From Alphaproteobacteria bacterium (GTDB taxonomy: Bacteria > Pseudomonadota > Alphaproteobacteria > Kiloniellales > DSM-21159), in contig JAUILQ010000004.1 of assembly GCA_030433005.1 (NCBI GenBank), positions 62,001 through 126,000 of the forward strand: DNA of 64,000 bases. The letters run 5' to 3'. Positions 19,419-29,360 of this stretch are shown piece by piece; position 1 is the stretch's first letter, and the number at the start of each line of letters is the position of its first letter. A program made the translations under genes and the position numbers. Below the pieces are notes generated by a model. The model saw only the letters and a list, made by a program, of their open reading frames with translations, searched no databases and was not told the origin of the DNA.

Positions 19419-19739
19419 ATGGCGATCACGAAGGTCAGCGACGACAGCTTCAAGGCTGACGTGCTCGACGCCGGCAAGCCGGTCGTCGTCGATTTCTGGG
19501 CCGAGTGGTGCGGGCCCTGCAAGATGATCGCACCGGCCCTCGAGGAGATCTCCGAGTCGCTGGGCGACAAGGTCGTCGTCGCCAAGCTGAACATCGACGA
19601 CAACCCCAAGACCCCGGCGACCTACGGCGTGCGCGGCATCCCGACGCTGATGCTGTTCAAGGACGGCCAGGTCGCGGCGACCAAGGTCGGCGCCCTGCCG
19701 AAGAACCAGCTGCAGTCCTGGATCGAGGCCAACGTCTGA
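19419..19739 (+). CDS. trxA: Thioredoxin
   Basis: General cytoplasmic dithiol reductant. A 106-aa protein with the classical fold and the active site WAEWCGPCK (C31, C34), the buried Asp in VVDFWAEW, and the cis-proline loop [10 protein letters not shown] strong GGAGGAG Shine-Dalgarno lies nine bases before the ATG. It follows addA by about 110 bases and is closed by a hairpin terminator. Confidence 0.98.
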   Translation: MAITKVSDDSFKADVLDAGKPVVVDFWAEWCGPCKMIAPALEEISESLGDKVVVAKLNIDDNPKTPATYGVRGIPTLMLFKDGQVAATKVGALPKNQLQSWIEANV

Positions 19740-19767
19740 GGCCTCGCCGCCTGCTGAAGACGGTTCG

Positions 19768-19795
19768 GAAGCCCCGCCCCTCCCGGCGGGGCTTC
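19768..19795 (+). terminator. Hairpin terminator after trxA
   Basis: An 11-bp perfect stem, GAAGCCCCGCC / GGCGGGGCTTC, with loop CCTCCC, lies 29 bases after the trxA stop, followed by a modest T-containing tail (TGCTTTGAT). It probably ends the tsaE-trxA transcript. Confidence 0.75.
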
Positions 19796-19804
19796 TGCTT
19801 TGAT

Positions 19805-19991
19805 ACCTCTCCCGGCAACGGGAGAGGTCGAAACGCGACAGCGTTTCGGGTGACGGAGCGGGTGAGGCGACTCGGCCTGCGCCCGGCGAGTCCGAGTCGA
19901 GGCCGAAACTTCGCGCCACCGCACGATCGAGACCGGCCCTCACCCGGAACCGCTTGCGCGGTTCCGACCTCTCCCGCACCGCGGGAGAGGT
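19805..19991. repeat. REP-like composite palindromic element between convergent trxA and folC
   Basis: The two ends are inverted versions of one another, and each end holds two adjacent hairpins. Left: ACCTCTCCCG-GCAA-CGGGAGAGGT, then CGAAACGC-GACA-GCGTTTCG. Right: GGAACCGC-TTGC-GCGGTTCC, then ACCTCTCCCGC-ACC-GCGGGAGAGGT. The outer hairpins share ACCTCTCCC and the inner sequence GGGTGA / TCACCC is also mirrored. This is the architecture of bacterial REP/BIME-type intergenic repeats. It may also end transcription from both sides. Confidence 0.75.
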
Positions 19992-19998
19992 AGCTCTC

Positions 19999-21294
19999 CT
20001 ACCCGTTCTCCCGCAGGACGTGGCCGGCGAGGTAGAGCGAGCCGCAGATCAGGATGCGGGCCGGCGGGCCGCCGGCGGCGCGGATCGCGGCGAGGGCCTC
20101 GGCGACCGAGTCGGCCGGCTCGGCAGCGATGCCGCAGGCGCGGGCGTGGACCGTCGCCTCCTCGGCGCTGAGCGTCGCCGGCTCGCCCGGGATGGCGACG
20201 CCCCTGAGGTCGGCGGCGTGGGGTGCCAGCGGCCGCAGGAAGCCTTCGGCGGCCTTGGTGTTGAGCATGCCGTAGACCAGGTGCAGCGGCCGGTCGCCCC
20301 ACTCGGCGAGCGCGGCGGCCAGGGCCTCGCCGGCCGCGGCGTTGTGGCCGCCGTCGAGCCACAGCTCCCAGCCATCCGGAAGCGCCTCGGCGAGCGGGCC
20401 GCGGGTCAGGCGCTGCAGGCGCGCCGGCCAGACCGCCTCGACGAGCCCGCGGCGCTTCGCCGCGCCGGAGGGCGCCAGGCCGCCCAGGCGGTCGGCCAGC
20501 ACCAGCGCCGTCGCGGCGTTGTCGATCTGGTGGGCGCCGCGCAGGGACTGGCGCGGCCAGTCCGAGCGGCCCTCCGGCCCCTCCAGCGTGAAGCCCTCGG
20601 CGCTGCGCTGCCAGCGCCAGCCGCGCTGCAGCAGGCTGAGCGGCGCCCCGACCTCGGCCGCGCGCCGCTCGATCGCCGCCAGCGCCGCCGGCGGCTGCGG
20701 CGCGACCACCGCCGGCACGCCGGGCTTGAGGATGCCGGCCTTCTCGCCGGCGATCGCCTCCAGCGTGTCGCCCAGGTACTGCATGTGGTCGAAGGAGACC
20801 GGGGTGATCGCGGTCGCCAGCGGCCGCTCGACGACGTTGGTCGCGTCGAGCCGGCCGCCGAGCCCGACCTCGAGCAGCACGACGTCGGCGGCCTCGCGGC
20901 TGAAGGCGAGGAAGGCGGCGGCCGTGGTGATCTCGAAGAAGGTGATCGGCGCGCCCCCGTTGACCCGCTCGCACTCCTCGAGCAGCGCGGTCAGCTCGGG
21001 CTCCGGGATCAGCCCGTCGGCCAGGCGGATGCGCTCGTGGAAGCGCGCCAGGTGCGGCGAGGTGTAGACCTGCACGCGCCGGCCGTCGGCCTCCAGCATG
21101 GCGCGCAGGTAGGCCAGAACCGAGCCCTTGCCGTTGGTGCCGGCGACGTGGACGACCGGAGCCAGGCGCCGCTCGGGATGGCCGAGCCGGGCGAGCAGCC
21201 GCTCGATCCGGCCGAGCGACAGGTCGATGACCTTGGGGTGCAGCGCGAGCAGGCGTGCCAGCACCGCGTCGCTGGCGGGGGTGGGATCGTTCAC
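19999..21294 (-). CDS. folC: FolC, bifunctional dihydrofolate synthase / folylpolyglutamate synthase
   Basis: Adds glutamate to dihydropteroate and extends the polyglutamate tail of folates. The 431-aa Mur-ligase-fold protein has the P-loop VAGTNGKGSV, SPHLARFHERIRL, LLEVGLGGRLDATN, the GEKAGILKPG lysine region, and ILICGSLYLAGHVL at the end. The start is the GTG at 21294 (MNDPTPAS); the longer track ORF reads through from an accD shadow. It lies downstream of accD, as in many alphaproteobacteria, and its last codons abut the palindromic repeat. Confidence 0.96.
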   Translation of the reverse strand: MNDPTPASDAVLARLLALHPKVIDLSLGRIERLLARLGHPERRLAPVVHVAGTNGKGSVLAYLRAMLEADGRRVQVYTSPHLARFHERIRLADGLIPEPELTALLEECERVNGGAPITFFEITTAAAFLAFSREAADVVLLEVGLGGRLDATNVVERPLATAITPVSFDHMQYLGDTLEAIAGEKAGILKPGVPAVVAPQPPAALAAIERRAAEVGAPLSLLQRGWRWQRSAEGFTLEGPEGRSDWPRQSLRGAHQIDNAATALVLADRLGGLAPSGAAKRRGLVEAVWPARLQRLTRGPLAEALPDGWELWLDGGHNAAAGEALAAALAEWGDRPLHLVYGMLNTKAAEGFLRPLAPHAADLRGVAIPGEPATLSAEEATVHARACGIAAEPADSVAEALAAIRAAGGPPARILICGSLYLAGHVLRENG

Positions 21295-21341
21295 GGAAGG
21301 GCTCGGGGGGAGTGACTCGGGGGTGCGGGGTGGCGAGGGCG

Positions 21342-22421
21342 CTACTCGGCGGGGCCGCGCTCCGCCTCGCCCTTGGCCGGCGCCGCAGTCTTGGGCTTGG
21401 CCTTGGCGTCCTGCTCGGCCTCGGCCTTGCCGGTCCCCTCGCCCGAGCCTTCGGCCGCCGCCTCGGCGGGCTTCGGCGCCCTGGCCTCGCCCTTCGCGGA
21501 GGCAGCCGGCGCCGGGGCCTCGGCCTTCTTCTCCTCGCCGCCCGGGCGCAGCGGCACGACCTCGGCCTCGGGGTGGCGGCGGGCGAGCAGGCGCAGGATG
21601 CGGCCCAGGGTCTCGGCCAGCTCGGTGCGCGGCACCACCATGTCGACCATGCCGTGCTCGAGCAGGTACTCGGCGCGCTGGAAGCCCTCGGGCAGGGTCT
21701 CGCGGATCGTCTCCTCGATGACCCGGGCGCCGGCGAAGCCGATCACCGAGCCCGGCTCGGCGATGTGGATGTCGCCGAGCATCGCGAAGGAGGCCGTGAC
21801 GCCGCCGGTCGTCGGGTCGGTCAGCAGCACGACGTAGGGCAGGCCCTTCTCCTTGACCATGTCGACGGCGATGGTCGTGCGCGGCATCTGCATGAGCGAG
21901 AGGATGCCCTCCTGCATGCGCGCGCCGCCGGAGGCCGGCACCGCGATCAGCGCCGCCTCCTGGGCGACCGCCAGCTTGGCCGCGGCGAGCAGGCCCTCGC
22001 CGACGGCGATGCCCATCGAGCCGCCCATGAAGGAGAAGTTGAAGGCCGCGACCACCGCCTTCTCGCCGCCGATCGTGCCGTGTGCGACCATCAGCGCGTC
22101 CTGGTGGCCGGTCGCCGAGCGGCTGCGGCGCAGGCGCTCGCTGTAGCGCTCGCGGTCGCGGAAGCGCAGCGGGTCGACGATCGTCTCCGGCAGCTCGATC
22201 AGGCTGTAGCTGCCGTCGTCGAACAGCAGTTCGAGGCGCCGCTTGGCGGCGATGCGCATGTGGTGCCCGCAGCTCGGGCAGACGCGCAGGCTCGCCTCGA
22301 GCTCGCGGTGGAAGATCATCTGGCCGCAGGCCGGGCACTTCTCCCAGAGATTGTCCGGAATGTCGCTGCGGTTGACGAGCGCCCGGATCTTGGGCCGGAC
22401 GTAGTTGGTGATCCAGTTCAT
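21342..22421 (-). CDS. accD: AccD, acetyl-CoA carboxylase carboxyltransferase beta subunit, with low-complexity tail
   Basis: Transfers the carboxyl group from carboxybiotin to acetyl-CoA, together with AccA, in the first step of fatty acid synthesis. The 359-aa product has an N-terminal zinc ribbon (CPACGQMIF and CPSCGHHM) and the crotonase-fold core with [23 protein letters not shown] and [17 protein letters not shown]. The last 70 or so residues are an Ala/Glu/Lys/Pro-rich low-complexity tail after VVPLRPG, beyond the conserved domain. The start overlaps the trpA stop (ATGA), so trpA, accD and folC are probably co-transcribed. Confidence 0.97.
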   Translation of the reverse strand: MNWITNYVRPKIRALVNRSDIPDNLWEKCPACGQMIFHRELEASLRVCPSCGHHMRIAAKRRLELLFDDGSYSLIELPETIVDPLRFRDRERYSERLRRSRSATGHQDALMVAHGTIGGEKAVVAAFNFSFMGGSMGIAVGEGLLAAAKLAVAQEAALIAVPASGGARMQEGILSLMQMPRTTIAVDMVKEKGLPYVVLLTDPTTGGVTASFAMLGDIHIAEPGSVIGFAGARVIEETIRETLPEGFQRAEYLLEHGMVDMVVPRTELAETLGRILRLLARRHPEAEVVPLRPGGEEKKAEAPAPAASAKGEARAPKPAEAAAEGSGEGTGKAEAEQDAKAKPKTAAPAKGEAERGPAE

Positions 22422-23304
22422 CGCTCGGCGGGGTCTCCGTGCTCGGCGGCACCGCGAACGCCGCGGGCCAGCTCGCCGACGAGCGCGTGGACCGCGGCGG
22501 CGAGACCTGGCTTGGCGCGCGCCTCCTCGTCCAGGTTGCGGCGCACGACGTCGACGATCGCCGAGCCGACCACCGCGGCGTCGGCCGAGCGCGCGACCTC
22601 GCCGGCCTGCTCGGCGGTCCTGATGCCGAAGCCGACGGCGATCGGCAGGTCGGTGTGGCGCTTGAGGCGGGCGACCGCGGCCGCGACCTCGTCGCCGCCG
22701 GCCGAGCGGGTGCCGGTGATGCCCAGGATCGAGACGTAGTAGACGAAGCCGCCGGCCTGGGCGAGCACCTTGGGCAGGCGCCGCTCGTCGGTCGTCGGCG
22801 TCGCCAGGCGGATCCAGTCGAGCCCGGCCTCGATCGCCGGCAGGCAGAGCTCGTCGTCCTCCTCGGGCGGCAGGTCGACGACGATCAGGCCGTCGACGCC
22901 GGCGGCCACGGCCTCGGCCAGGAAGCCGTCGACGCCCATCGCGTAGATCGGGTTGTAGTAGCCCATCAGCACGATCGGCGTCTCGGCATCGCCCTCGCGG
23001 AAGCGGCGCACCATGTCGAGCGTCCGGCGCAGCGTCATGCCGGCCTTGAGCGCGCGCTGGCCGGCCGCCTGGATCGCCGGGCCGTCGGCCATGGGGTCGG
23101 AGAAGGGCATGCCGATCTCGATCACGTCGGCGCCGGCAGCCGGCAGGCCCTGCAGGATCTCGAAGGCGGTGTCGGGATCGGGGTCGCCCGCGGTCACGAA
23201 GGTCACCAGGCCGGCGCGGCCCTCCTGCCTGAGCGCGGCGAAGCGGCGGCCGATGCGCGTCTCGACCCGCTGCGCCGGCAGGCCTTCGAGGGGCAGGGTG
23301 GCGC

Positions 23305-23308
<4 letters not shown>
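22418..23308 (-). CDS. trpA: Tryptophan synthase alpha chain
   Basis: Splits indole-3-glycerol phosphate to indole and glyceraldehyde-3-phosphate; indole is channelled to TrpB. The 296-aa TIM barrel shows [16 protein letters not shown], the catalytic Glu and Asp segments [19 protein letters not shown] and VVDLPPEE, plus GITGTRSA and VGFGIRT. Start GTG 23308 overlaps the trpB stop as GTGA; the track ORF start farther upstream lies in trpB. The stop overlaps the accD start. Confidence 0.97.
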
Positions 23309-24525
<1,217 letters not shown>

Positions 24526-24622
24526 GGTCTTCGGGTTCTTTCGCTCAAGCCGCGGCACTCTGCAACAAAGCGCCATCCGGGGCAATGAATGGCGGGGCGG
24601 GCTGAAGATCGGGCGCGGCGCC

Positions 24623-25270
24623 TTAGAGCCGCCGCGCGAGCTCCAGGAACTCGGCGATCAGCGCCGGGTCCTTGGCGCCGGGTCGCCTCTCGACGCCCGA
24701 GGAGACGTCGACCGCGGCGGCGCCGCTGATCGACACCGCCTCCTCCAGGTTCTCCGGCTTCAGGCCGCCCGACAGCATCCAGGGCCGCGGCCAGCGGCGC
24801 CCGGCGAGCAGCGTCCAGTCGAAGGACAGCGCGTTGCCGCCCGGCAGGGCGTGCTTCATGGTCTTCGGCGCCTTGGCGTCGAACAGCAGCCGGTCGACGA
24901 CCGGCGCGTAGGCCTCGACCGCGGCGAAGTCGGCGGCCTCGGCGACCTTGACCGCCTTCATCACCGGCCGGCCGAAGCGCTCGCGGATCTCGGCGACCCG
25001 GCGCGGCGGCTCGCTGCCGTGCAGCTGCAGCAGCTCGAGCGGCACCTGCGCCAGGGTGCGCTCGAGCAGGGCGTCGTCGGGATCGACGAAGAGGCCAACC
25101 CGGCCGAGCCCGGCGGGCGTCTCGGCGGCCAGCGCCGCGGCCTGCTCCAGGCTCACCGAGCGCGGGCTCGGCGGATAGAAGACGAGGCCGATCCAGCGCG
25201 CGCCGCCGCGCGCCGCGGCGGTCACCGCCGCCCGGTCGGACACGCCGCAGATCTTGCTCTCGAGTGCCAT
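24623..25270 (-). CDS. trpF: Phosphoribosylanthranilate isomerase
   Basis: Amadori rearrangement of phosphoribosylanthranilate in the tryptophan pathway. The 215-aa TIM barrel starts at ATG 25270 ([10 protein letters not shown]), with the catalytic Cys in [25 protein letters not shown], the general-acid Asp strand [15 protein letters not shown] and VDVSSGVE. Only trpF, trpB and trpA are here; trpE, G, D and C must lie elsewhere, as is usual in alphaproteobacteria. Confidence 0.97.
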   Translation of the reverse strand: MALESKICGVSDRAAVTAAARGGARWIGLVFYPPSPRSVSLEQAAALAAETPAGLGRVGLFVDPDDALLERTLAQVPLELLQLHGSEPPRRVAEIRERFGRPVMKAVKVAEAADFAAVEAYAPVVDRLLFDAKAPKTMKHALPGGNALSFDWTLLAGRRWPRPWMLSGGLKPENLEEAVSISGAAAVDVSSGVERRPGAKDPALIAEFLELARRL

Positions 25271-25275
25271 GCCGC

Positions 25276-26145
25276 TCACCTAGCGGCCGCGGCCCCGCTT
25301 GTCCAGCCGATGCGGCGCGCGAAGACCACGGCGAAGCCGGCCTGCAGCACCCCGGTCGCCAGCAGCGCGACCGCCGGCAGGCTGAGCGCGAGCAGCAGGC
25401 GGGTCAGGCCGACATGCTCGAGTCCGCGCGTCACGCCGTTGATCGCGACCAGCGCCAGCAGCACCAGCCCGAGCGCCAGCAGCGCGACGGCCAGGCTCGC
25501 CGGCCAGCTGCCGCCGACGACCCGGCGCCACTGCCGGGAGTGGAAGCCGGGGCCGAGGGCCGCCGCCGGCAGCAGCGGCGCCAGCAGGGCGAGCAGCAGG
25601 CAGCAGGGCAGCGCGACCGCCAGCGTCCAGCCGAGGACGGCGCCCGGGCCGATCACGCCGATGACGAAGAGCAGCGGGCTCCAGTCCGCGAAGGAGACCG
25701 GCAGCAGCAGGGTCAGCAGCAGCGCCAGCGCCAGGATCAGCAGGCCGACGGCGGCCGAGCGCAGCTCGGCCCGGTCGACCCGCGGCAGCAGGCGAGCCGG
25801 TTCCGCGGTCAGCAGCGTACGCGCGACGCCGGTCGCGAAGGTGACCAGCAGCCAAAGCACCAGCAGGTCGACGACATAGAGCAGCAGCGGCGGCAGGAAG
25901 TCGCCGCCGGGGCTGCCGGCGAAGCGTACCAGGCGGTCGCGGAACAGCAGCCAGATGGCGCCGGCGAGATAGGCCGGCAGCGCGGCGAGCGCGAGCCGCG
26001 GCGCGCGGCGCAGCAGCACGCCGAGCGTGGCGAGGAGCGCGCCGAGGGGGGAGACCCGGGCCAGGACGCGGCGCTCCAGGTACCGCTGCCAGTCGAGCTC
26101 AGGCACGCCGCATGCTTCCGACCCGTTTTCCGCCCTCTGCGGCAC
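25276..26145 (-). CDS. Uncharacterised polytopic membrane protein (paralogue of the next upstream gene)
   Basis: I do not recognise a named family. The 289-aa product has a soluble N-terminal stretch (about 1-45) and about six hydrophobic segments, including ALAALPAYLAGAIWLLF, LLLYVVDLLVLWLLVTF, LLILALALLLTLLLPV and LAVALLALGLVLLALVAI. It shares LPAAALGPGF, followed shortly by Trp, with the gene at 26273-27109, so the two look like diverged tandem duplicates. It ends six bases before the trpF start on the same strand and may be co-transcribed with it. Its role is unknown. Confidence 0.72.
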   Translation of the reverse strand: MPQRAENGSEACGVPELDWQRYLERRVLARVSPLGALLATLGVLLRRAPRLALAALPAYLAGAIWLLFRDRLVRFAGSPGGDFLPPLLLYVVDLLVLWLLVTFATGVARTLLTAEPARLLPRVDRAELRSAAVGLLILALALLLTLLLPVSFADWSPLLFVIGVIGPGAVLGWTLAVALPCCLLLALLAPLLPAAALGPGFHSRQWRRVVGGSWPASLAVALLALGLVLLALVAINGVTRGLEHVGLTRLLLALSLPAVALLATGVLQAGFAVVFARRIGWTSGAAAAR

Positions 26146-26225
26146 GCGCTTTGCTGCGGTGCCGGCTTGATCGACTCTTCTAGACCTCTCGAAAGAGTCG
26201 GGTCCAGGGGCCGGCCGCCCGGATG

Positions 26226-26278
26226 GCGGGGTCAGGTGGGCGGGGTCAGGTGGGCGGGGCGGGTGGGCCGGGTCAGGC
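26226..26278. repeat. G-rich 14-bp tandem repeat with G-quadruplex potential
   Basis: GCGGGGTCAGGTGG occurs twice in tandem and a third time in part, producing eight runs of three or more G (26228-26272) separated by loops of 1 to 6 bases. This is a textbook intramolecular G-quadruplex pattern on the plus strand, which is the template strand for the flanking minus-strand genes. It starts right behind the stop codon of the upstream membrane gene. Confidence 0.7.
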
Positions 26279-27109
26279 CGTCGCCGCGGGCGGCAACCCG
26301 AGCCGGCGGCGCAGCGCCGCCGCCGCGACCAGGGCGGCGAAGACGCCGAGCGCCAGGTTGATCGCCTGGGCGGCGGCGAGGCCGGGGATCGGCGAGCCGA
26401 TGAGCCGCGAGATCGGCAGCACGACCGCCAGGTTGACGAGGCCGCTGGCCAGCGCCAGGCCGACCAGCGTCAGGATCAGGCCGACCAGGACGCCGCCGCT
26501 GCCGGCGCTGAGCGACCAGGCACGGCGCGGCGTGAAGCCCGGCCCGAGGGCGGCCGCCGGCAGCGTCATCCAGACCCGTGCGAAGGGCACGACGCAGATC
26601 AGCGCCGCGACGACCAGCGCCTGAAGGGCGGCGGCGAGCAGCGTATGCACGTCCTCGGCGCCCGGCGGCGGGCGGCCGATGCCGAGAAACAGGCTGACGA
26701 AGACCGCGACCAGCACGAAGCCGGTCCAGAACAGCACGAGGTAGCCGAAGTAGCGCCAGTGCGGGCGCCGCGGCAGCGGCAGGTAGCCGTCGACCTGGCC
26801 GAAGAAGATCAGCCGGGTCACCGAGACCGCCAGCCAGACGCCGAGGTAGACGGTGACCAGGAAGGCGATCGGGCCGAGGCCGCCGAACACGCTGCCGGCG
26901 CCCTCGGCGGGCGCCGTCATCAGGTTCAGCGTCTGCACGGCGAAGGCGACCAGCAGCGGCGCCAGCAGCAGTCGGCCGATCTCGCCCCGGTGCTCGCCGA
27001 GCAGGGTCACGGCGTCGCGCAGGACCTCGCCGTAGGTCAGCCTGCCGCCGGCGCCGCCCGGCTGCCGGGCGATGGCGCTCCAGTCGAACTCCCTGCCGTT
27101 GCCGGCCAT
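26273..27109 (-). CDS. Uncharacterised polytopic membrane protein
   Basis: A 278-aa product with a soluble N-terminus (MAGNGREFDWSAIARQPG) and about six transmembrane helices, for example LLLAPLLVAFAVQTLNLM, IAFLVTVYLGVWLAVSV, YLVLFWTGFVLVAVFVSLF and LVGLILTLVGLALASGLV. The conserved cytoplasmic-looking motif WMTLPAAALGPGFTPRRAW is repeated in the downstream paralogue. GGAGAG lies just before this ATG and decides the start; the longer track ORF is not supported. It sits in the pyrF-trpF interval, where many alphaproteobacteria have a LapA-type protein. Function unknown. Confidence 0.75.
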   Translation of the reverse strand: MAGNGREFDWSAIARQPGGAGGRLTYGEVLRDAVTLLGEHRGEIGRLLLAPLLVAFAVQTLNLMTAPAEGAGSVFGGLGPIAFLVTVYLGVWLAVSVTRLIFFGQVDGYLPLPRRPHWRYFGYLVLFWTGFVLVAVFVSLFLGIGRPPPGAEDVHTLLAAALQALVVAALICVVPFARVWMTLPAAALGPGFTPRRAWSLSAGSGGVLVGLILTLVGLALASGLVNLAVVLPISRLIGSPIPGLAAAQAINLALGVFAALVAAAALRRRLGLPPAATA

Positions 27110-27227
27110 CGCAGACTCTCCAGAACTCCGACAGTACCTCACCCCGCGGCGGCTGCCGCCGCCGACCGCGCCCCTATGATCTGGCGACGGCGGTGCCACC
27201 GTTCCAGTCCACCGGAGCCACGGCCGC

Positions 27228-27257
27228 CGCCTCCCGGGCCGTCGCCTCCCGGGCCGT
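27228..27257. repeat. Tandem 15-bp direct repeat after pyrF
   Basis: CGCCTCCCGGGCCGT is present twice in exact tandem, ending three bases before the pyrF stop codon complement on the minus strand. Each copy contains the palindrome CCCGGG. It probably arose by slippage; no function is evident. Confidence 0.7.
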
Positions 27258-27260
27258 CGC

Positions 27261-28022
27261 TCAGGCCAGCTCCCCGGCGATCCGCCGGGCCGCCGCGGCG
27301 GGATCCTCGGCGCCGGTGATCGGCCGGCCGACGACCAGCAGGTCGGCCCCGGCATCGAGTGCCTCGCGCGGCGTCGTCACCCGCTTCTGGTCGCCGCTGG
27401 CGGACCAGGCCGGGCGGATGCCCGGCACGACCAGCCGGAAGTCCGGCCCGCAGGCCTCGCGCAGCGCCGCGATCTCGCGCGGCGAGCAGACCACGCCGTC
27501 GAGGCCGCAGTCCTGGGCGAGGCGCGCGAGGCGCAGCACCTGGCTTTCGGCGGGCCCCTGCTGGCCGACCGCCGCGAGGTCGTCGTCGTCGAGGCTGGTC
27601 AGCACCGTCACCGCGATCAGCCAGGGCCGCTCGCACTCCAGGTCCTCGGCCGCCTCGCGCACCGCCTCGACGGCCGCCCTCAGCATCGCCGGGCCGCCCG
27701 AGGCATGGACGTTGACGACGCGCGGGCGCAGGTGCAGCGCGGCGCGCAGCGCGGACGCGACGGTGTTGGGGATGTCGTGGAACTTGAGGTCGAGGAACAG
27801 CGGCTCGCCGCCGACCGCGGCGCGCACGCCGTCCGGCCCCTGTGCGGTGAACAGCTCCTTGCCGACCTTGAAGCCGCCGACGCTGCCGCGCAGCGCGCCG
27901 ACCAGCGCACCGGCGCGGGCCATGTCCTGGGTGTCGAGCGCGACGAAGACGCGCTCCTGCGGGGCGGGACCCTCACTGGAAGCGGAGATGGAGGCGGGGG
28001 CGGCGGCGCTGGCGAGGCTCAT
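27261..28022 (-). CDS. pyrF: Orotidine 5'-phosphate decarboxylase
   Basis: Last step of de novo UMP synthesis. The 253-aa TIM barrel shows FVALDTQDM, the catalytic Lys-Asp network LDLKFHDIPNTVA, VNVHASGG, VTVLTS, VVPGIRP and the phosphate-binding VVGRPITGA. About 22 low-complexity residues (MSLASAAAPASISASSEG) precede the domain. The much longer 875-aa track ORF is a frame that merges this gene with shadow sequence of the upstream oxidoreductase. Confidence 0.97.
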   Translation of the reverse strand: MSLASAAAPASISASSEGPAPQERVFVALDTQDMARAGALVGALRGSVGGFKVGKELFTAQGPDGVRAAVGGEPLFLDLKFHDIPNTVASALRAALHLRPRVVNVHASGGPAMLRAAVEAVREAAEDLECERPWLIAVTVLTSLDDDDLAAVGQQGPAESQVLRLARLAQDCGLDGVVCSPREIAALREACGPDFRLVVPGIRPAWSASGDQKRVTTPREALDAGADLLVVGRPITGAEDPAAAARRIAGELA

Positions 28023-28126
28023 CACGGGTCTCCCGTCGGTTGATTTGCCTGGAACTACACCAGGGCCGCGCGTCGGGCAACGTGCCGGGACCCGCCGTCG
28101 GCCGGAAGGCCCCGGGAACGGCCGGT

Positions 28127-29227
28127 TCAGCCCGCGGTCTCGCCGCGCGCCCAGGCCTCGAAGGCGCGCCCGGACAGCGCGCCGGCGGCGGCCGCGGCCA
28201 GCCGCTCGCCCATCAGCGCCGCGAACTTGAAGAGATGGCCGCCGCAGCCGGCGATGGCGACGACCCCCTCGCCGGCGTAGGGCAGGAAGCGCTCGCCGTC
28301 GGGGCCGAGGGCGTAGCGGCAGGTCCTGCCGCCGAGCAGCCGGTAGTCGCCGCTGTCGACCAGCAGCTCGCCGAAGCGCGCGAACAGCGCCGCGGCCTCG
28401 CCGTCGGCGAGCGGCGCCACGGCGTCCGGGTCGCTCGGCCGGCGCCAGTCGCCGCGGCCGAACTTCAGGCGCGTGCCCTCGAGCGGCGGCGCGCAGTAGG
28501 CCGAGGGCCCGGCTTCCAGGTGGGTCAGCGCCGGCGCCCGGCGCCAAGCCTCGGCGAGGCGCGCCGGCGGCTCGACGTAGGCGACGACCTGGCGCATCGG
28601 CCGCTGGCCGGCCAGCGCCGGCAGCAGCTTGCCGGCCCAGGCACCGGCCGCGACCACGACGGCGTCGACGCTCTCGCGGCGGCCGTCGGCGAGCGTCACG
28701 CCACCGCCCTCGACCGCGGCCACGCCGGTCTCGGGGAACAGCGCCACGCCCTGGCCGGTGAGCCAGCCGGCGAGGCCGGCGACGATGCGCTCGGCGAAGA
28801 GCACCCCGCCGAGCGGCGAGTACAGCGCCCAGACGCCGGGCGGCCAGCGGAAGAAGGGATAGCGCTCGGCCAGCTCGGCGCCCTCCAGGCACTCGACGGG
28901 GATGCCCAGGCGCTCGAGGCTGCCCCGGCTGGCCTCGGCGAAGTCGTCGTCCGGCAGGCCCAGGGCCAGCGCGCCGCTCGGCGCGAAATGGCGCCGGCCG
29001 AGCGACTGCCAGAGCCGCTCCCAGGCCTCCAGGGCGGGCGGCACCAGGGCGGCGTAGCCGTCGAGCGCGCCGTAGTGCGGGCGCAGCAGGCGGTGCTCGT
29101 CGACCGAGGCGCCGGCCGGGTTGGGGATCGGTCCCTGGTCGAAGACCAGGGCCTCGTGGCCCAGCCGCGTCAGGGCCCAGGCCGCCGACAGCCCGACCGC
29201 GCCGGCTCCGACCACGGCGACCTTCAT
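28127..29227 (-). CDS. FAD-dependent oxidoreductase of the DAO / monomeric sarcosine oxidase type
   Basis: A 366-aa flavoprotein opening with the dinucleotide-binding motif VAVVGAGAVGLSAAWAL, an acidic strand end (LVFDQGP), and the NPAGASVDEHRLLRPHYG segment typical of sarcosine oxidase/N-methyltryptophan oxidase relatives, with VVVAAGAWAGKLLP in the middle and VAIAGCGGHLFKFAALMGERLA at the end. It probably oxidises a secondary or N-methylated amine or amino acid to an imine. The substrate cannot be read from sequence. Monocistronic and divergent from the next gene. Confidence 0.85.
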   Translation of the reverse strand: MKVAVVGAGAVGLSAAWALTRLGHEALVFDQGPIPNPAGASVDEHRLLRPHYGALDGYAALVPPALEAWERLWQSLGRRHFAPSGALALGLPDDDFAEASRGSLERLGIPVECLEGAELAERYPFFRWPPGVWALYSPLGGVLFAERIVAGLAGWLTGQGVALFPETGVAAVEGGGVTLADGRRESVDAVVVAAGAWAGKLLPALAGQRPMRQVVAYVEPPARLAEAWRRAPALTHLEAGPSAYCAPPLEGTRLKFGRGDWRRPSDPDAVAPLADGEAAALFARFGELLVDSGDYRLLGGRTCRYALGPDGERFLPYAGEGVVAIAGCGGHLFKFAALMGERLAAAAAGALSGRAFEAWARGETAG

Positions 29228-29360
29228 GGACGGGCTCCCCTCGAGGACCTGCCCGTGCGGGCCTGCGCCCGCTCGTCGCAGGCCGCCGGGCCCACGGGTG
29301 GACGCCGAGGCGCAGCCGAATACCTAAGGGGGGTATCGAAGTCGGAGAAGGAGGGCACAG

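Noticed and set aside
10490-19609. Very long minus-strand ORFs of 1297 aa (10490-14383) and 1318 aa (15653-19609)
   Set aside because: They are antisense to amgK, murU, addB, addA and trxA, which have full family motifs. The translations are Arg/Ala/Gly/Gln-rich with no domain, as expected of high-GC shadow frames.
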